A stretch of 15,369 nt of DNA from an uncultured Limnohabitans sp. (GTDB lineage Bacteria; Pseudomonadota; Gammaproteobacteria; Burkholderiales; Burkholderiaceae_C). Below are positions 14,334 to 15,369 of this stretch, one piece after another; position 1 is the first letter of the stretch; each line of letters begins with the position of its first letter. A program made the translations under genes and the position numbers. The stretch lies in the NCBI GenBank assembly GCA_937928195.1, contig CALEYZ010000064.1:1-15369 (forward strand), in the 5' to 3' direction. The notes beneath the pieces are model-generated. The model did not search any database, was not told the DNA's origin, and was given only the letters and a program-made list of their open reading frames with translations.

Positions 14334-14376
14334 GCCGCGCTCTTCACTCACCTCATTTCACACAGAAAAAATAGAC

Positions 14377-15291
14377 ATGCAATTCACAAAAATTGGCTTG
14401 ATTGGATACGGTGAAGTGGGCAAAACATTTGCCCTGGGCCTGAAAGAAAAACCAGGCGTGACATCGGTGGCGGCTTGGGATTTGAAATTGGCCGCGCCAA
14501 CACCGCTAGCCCTGCAGGCCGCAGAACAAGCGCATGCCGCGCAACATGGCATTGCAGCAATGGGCTCAATGGCAGACCTCTGCGCGCACAGTCAATTCAT
14601 CATCTCTGCTGTTACAGCGTCCAACACCTTGTCGGTCGCGCAGCAAGCTGCGCAGCGTATTCAGCCTGGCACGGTGTATTTGGATTTGAACTCTGCATCG
14701 CCAGGCACCAAACAAGCCTGCGCTGCCCTGATTGATGCCGCAGGAGGCATCTATGTCGAGGCAGGCGTCATGACCTCGGTGCCACCTTACGGCATCAAGG
14801 TGCCGATGTTACTGGGCGGTGCGCAATCGAAAGCCTTGGCTGCATCGCTGCAAGCGTGGGGCCTGGACACCAAATCGGTGAGTGACAAATTGGGCGTGGC
14901 CAGCGCCATCAAAATGAGCCGCAGTGTCATGATCAAAGGCCTCGAAGCGCTGGTCATTGAAAGCTATGCTACTGCGCGTGCCTATGGCGTTGAAGACCAT
15001 GTGCTGCCAACCTTGCAAGAAACGTTTCCGCAAATTGATTGGTCCTTGCAGGGGGCGTACTTTTTCAGCCGCGTGGTGCAGCACGGCAAACGCCGTGCAG
15101 AAGAAATGCGGGAAGCGGCCAACACCGTGAAAGAAGCGGGCTTTGAGCCCTTCATGGCTTTGGCCACGGCCGACAAACAGCAGTGGGTGGCAGACCAAGC
15201 CGCGCAGGGCGTGTTCCAGCAATTGCCCAAAGACGCTGTGTGGCAAGACTATGCCGACTGCTTGTTGGCGGCGCGAACCAAAGGTGTTTGA
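14377..15291 (+). CDS. 6PGDH-like NAD(P)-dependent dehydrogenase with DUF1932-type C-terminus
   Basis: A 304-residue cytoplasmic oxidoreductase of the beta-hydroxyacid dehydrogenase superfamily. The Rossmann motif is GLIGYGEVG (7-15). DLNSASPGTK (103-112) is the substrate-binding segment, and LGVASAIKMSRS (172-183) places Lys179 at the catalytic lysine position, with Ser183 where the superfamily often has Asn. The C-terminal helical part (about 185-304) resembles DUF1932 (PF09130). The ATG at 14377 is used because the Rossmann fold begins at once; the open frame further upstream lies inside the Bug gene. The ribosome binding site is poor (AGAAAAA). It sits 43 bp after the Bug gene, and its TGA overlaps the next ATG. 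The substrate is probably a small hydroxy- or oxo-acid in the same pathway, but nothing shows which. Confidence 0.88.
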   Translation: MQFTKIGLIGYGEVGKTFALGLKEKPGVTSVAAWDLKLAAPTPLALQAAEQAHAAQHGIAAMGSMADLCAHSQFIISAVTASNTLSVAQQAAQRIQPGTVYLDLNSASPGTKQACAALIDAAGGIYVEAGVMTSVPPYGIKVPMLLGGAQSKALAASLQAWGLDTKSVSDKLGVASAIKMSRSVMIKGLEALVIESYATARAYGVEDHVLPTLQETFPQIDWSLQGAYFFSRVVQHGKRRAEEMREAANTVKEAGFEPFMALATADKQQWVADQAAQGVFQQLPKDAVWQDYADCLLAARTKGV

Positions 15292-15369
15292 TGTTTGACA
15301 TCCTGGCCATCACGGCGCCCATCTACATTGCCATTGCGCTGGGGTATGGCCTCACCCGATGGGGCTTCT
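15291..15369 (+). CDS. AEC (auxin efflux carrier) family permease, 5' end only
   Basis: The ATG at 15291 overlaps the stop of the DUF1932 dehydrogenase (TGATG) and opens a frame, MFDILAITAPIYIAIALGYG then LTRWGF, that runs off the window. The sequence matches the first transmembrane helix of AEC-family secondary carriers (PF03547), which include malonate and other carboxylate transporters. Only 26 residues are visible, so the family call is probable rather than certain. The overlap implies translational coupling with the dehydrogenase. Confidence 0.7.
   Translation, partial: MFDILAITAPIYIAIALGYGLTRWGF

Noticed and set aside
13392..14351. Minus-strand open frame of 319 codons opposite the Bug gene
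   Set aside because: Antisense to a well-supported gene with hallmark motifs; composition is His/Gln/Arg-rich, no ribosome binding site or motif.
1..15369. CRISPR array, insertion sequence, phage, toxin-antitoxin or defence genes
   Set aside because: No regularly spaced repeats, transposase motifs, terminal repeats or known defence domains were found on either strand; gene content is metabolic throughout.

Overview
The window reads as a chromosomal segment of a betaproteobacterium, most likely Burkholderiales/Comamonadaceae (Limnohabitans-, Rhodoferax- or Curvibacter-like). This is inferred from moderately high G+C, heavy use of TTG for leucine, dense co-directional gene packing, and the gene set: a Bug/TctC solute-binding protein, a Liv-type ABC transporter and a VanA-type Rieske oxygenase. 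No tRNA, rRNA, CRISPR array, insertion sequence or phage gene was seen. The theme is uptake and breakdown of (aromatic) acids and acyl-CoA metabolism.

Layout. (1) 1-436, minus: 5' part of an enoyl-CoA hydratase/isomerase gene, divergent from (2) 564-1427, plus: an amidohydrolase-2 family metal-dependent hydrolase. Their 127-bp shared upstream region carries a perfect palindrome lying in a candidate promoter. (3) 4694-1429, minus: a three-gene set of a ferritin-like predicted metal-dependent hydrolase, a small two-helix membrane-anchored protein, and an M14 zinc carboxypeptidase that ends 1 bp from the amidohydrolase stop. (4) 4912-7576, plus: an acyl-CoA synthetase (AMP-forming) and an NMO/FabK-like flavoprotein whose usual active-site histidine is phenylalanine. 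(5) 7693-12306, plus: a complete Liv-type ABC importer in the order binding protein, LivH, LivM, LivG, LivF, with its own candidate promoter and a strong hairpin plus T-rich tract between the binding protein and LivH. (6) 12323-15369, plus: VanA (vanillate O-demethylase oxygenase), a Bug/TctC periplasmic binding protein, a 6PGDH-like dehydrogenase with a DUF1932-type C-terminus, and the first 26 codons of an AEC-family permease that runs off the window.

How they may work together (inference): genes from 7693 to the right edge are packed tightly enough (stop/start overlaps or gaps of at most about 50 bp) to be one transcription unit. VanA makes protocatechuate and formaldehyde from vanillate. 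The ABC importer, the orphan Bug protein and the AEC permease are candidates for bringing in vanillate or related lignin-derived aromatic or carboxylic acids. VanB, the reductase VanA needs, is not in the window. The best leads are the importer-VanA linkage, the His-to-Phe flavoprotein, a leader motif shared by the amidohydrolase and the importer operon, and the terminator-like hairpin abutting the livH start codon. I found no clear evidence for an entirely new class of system.
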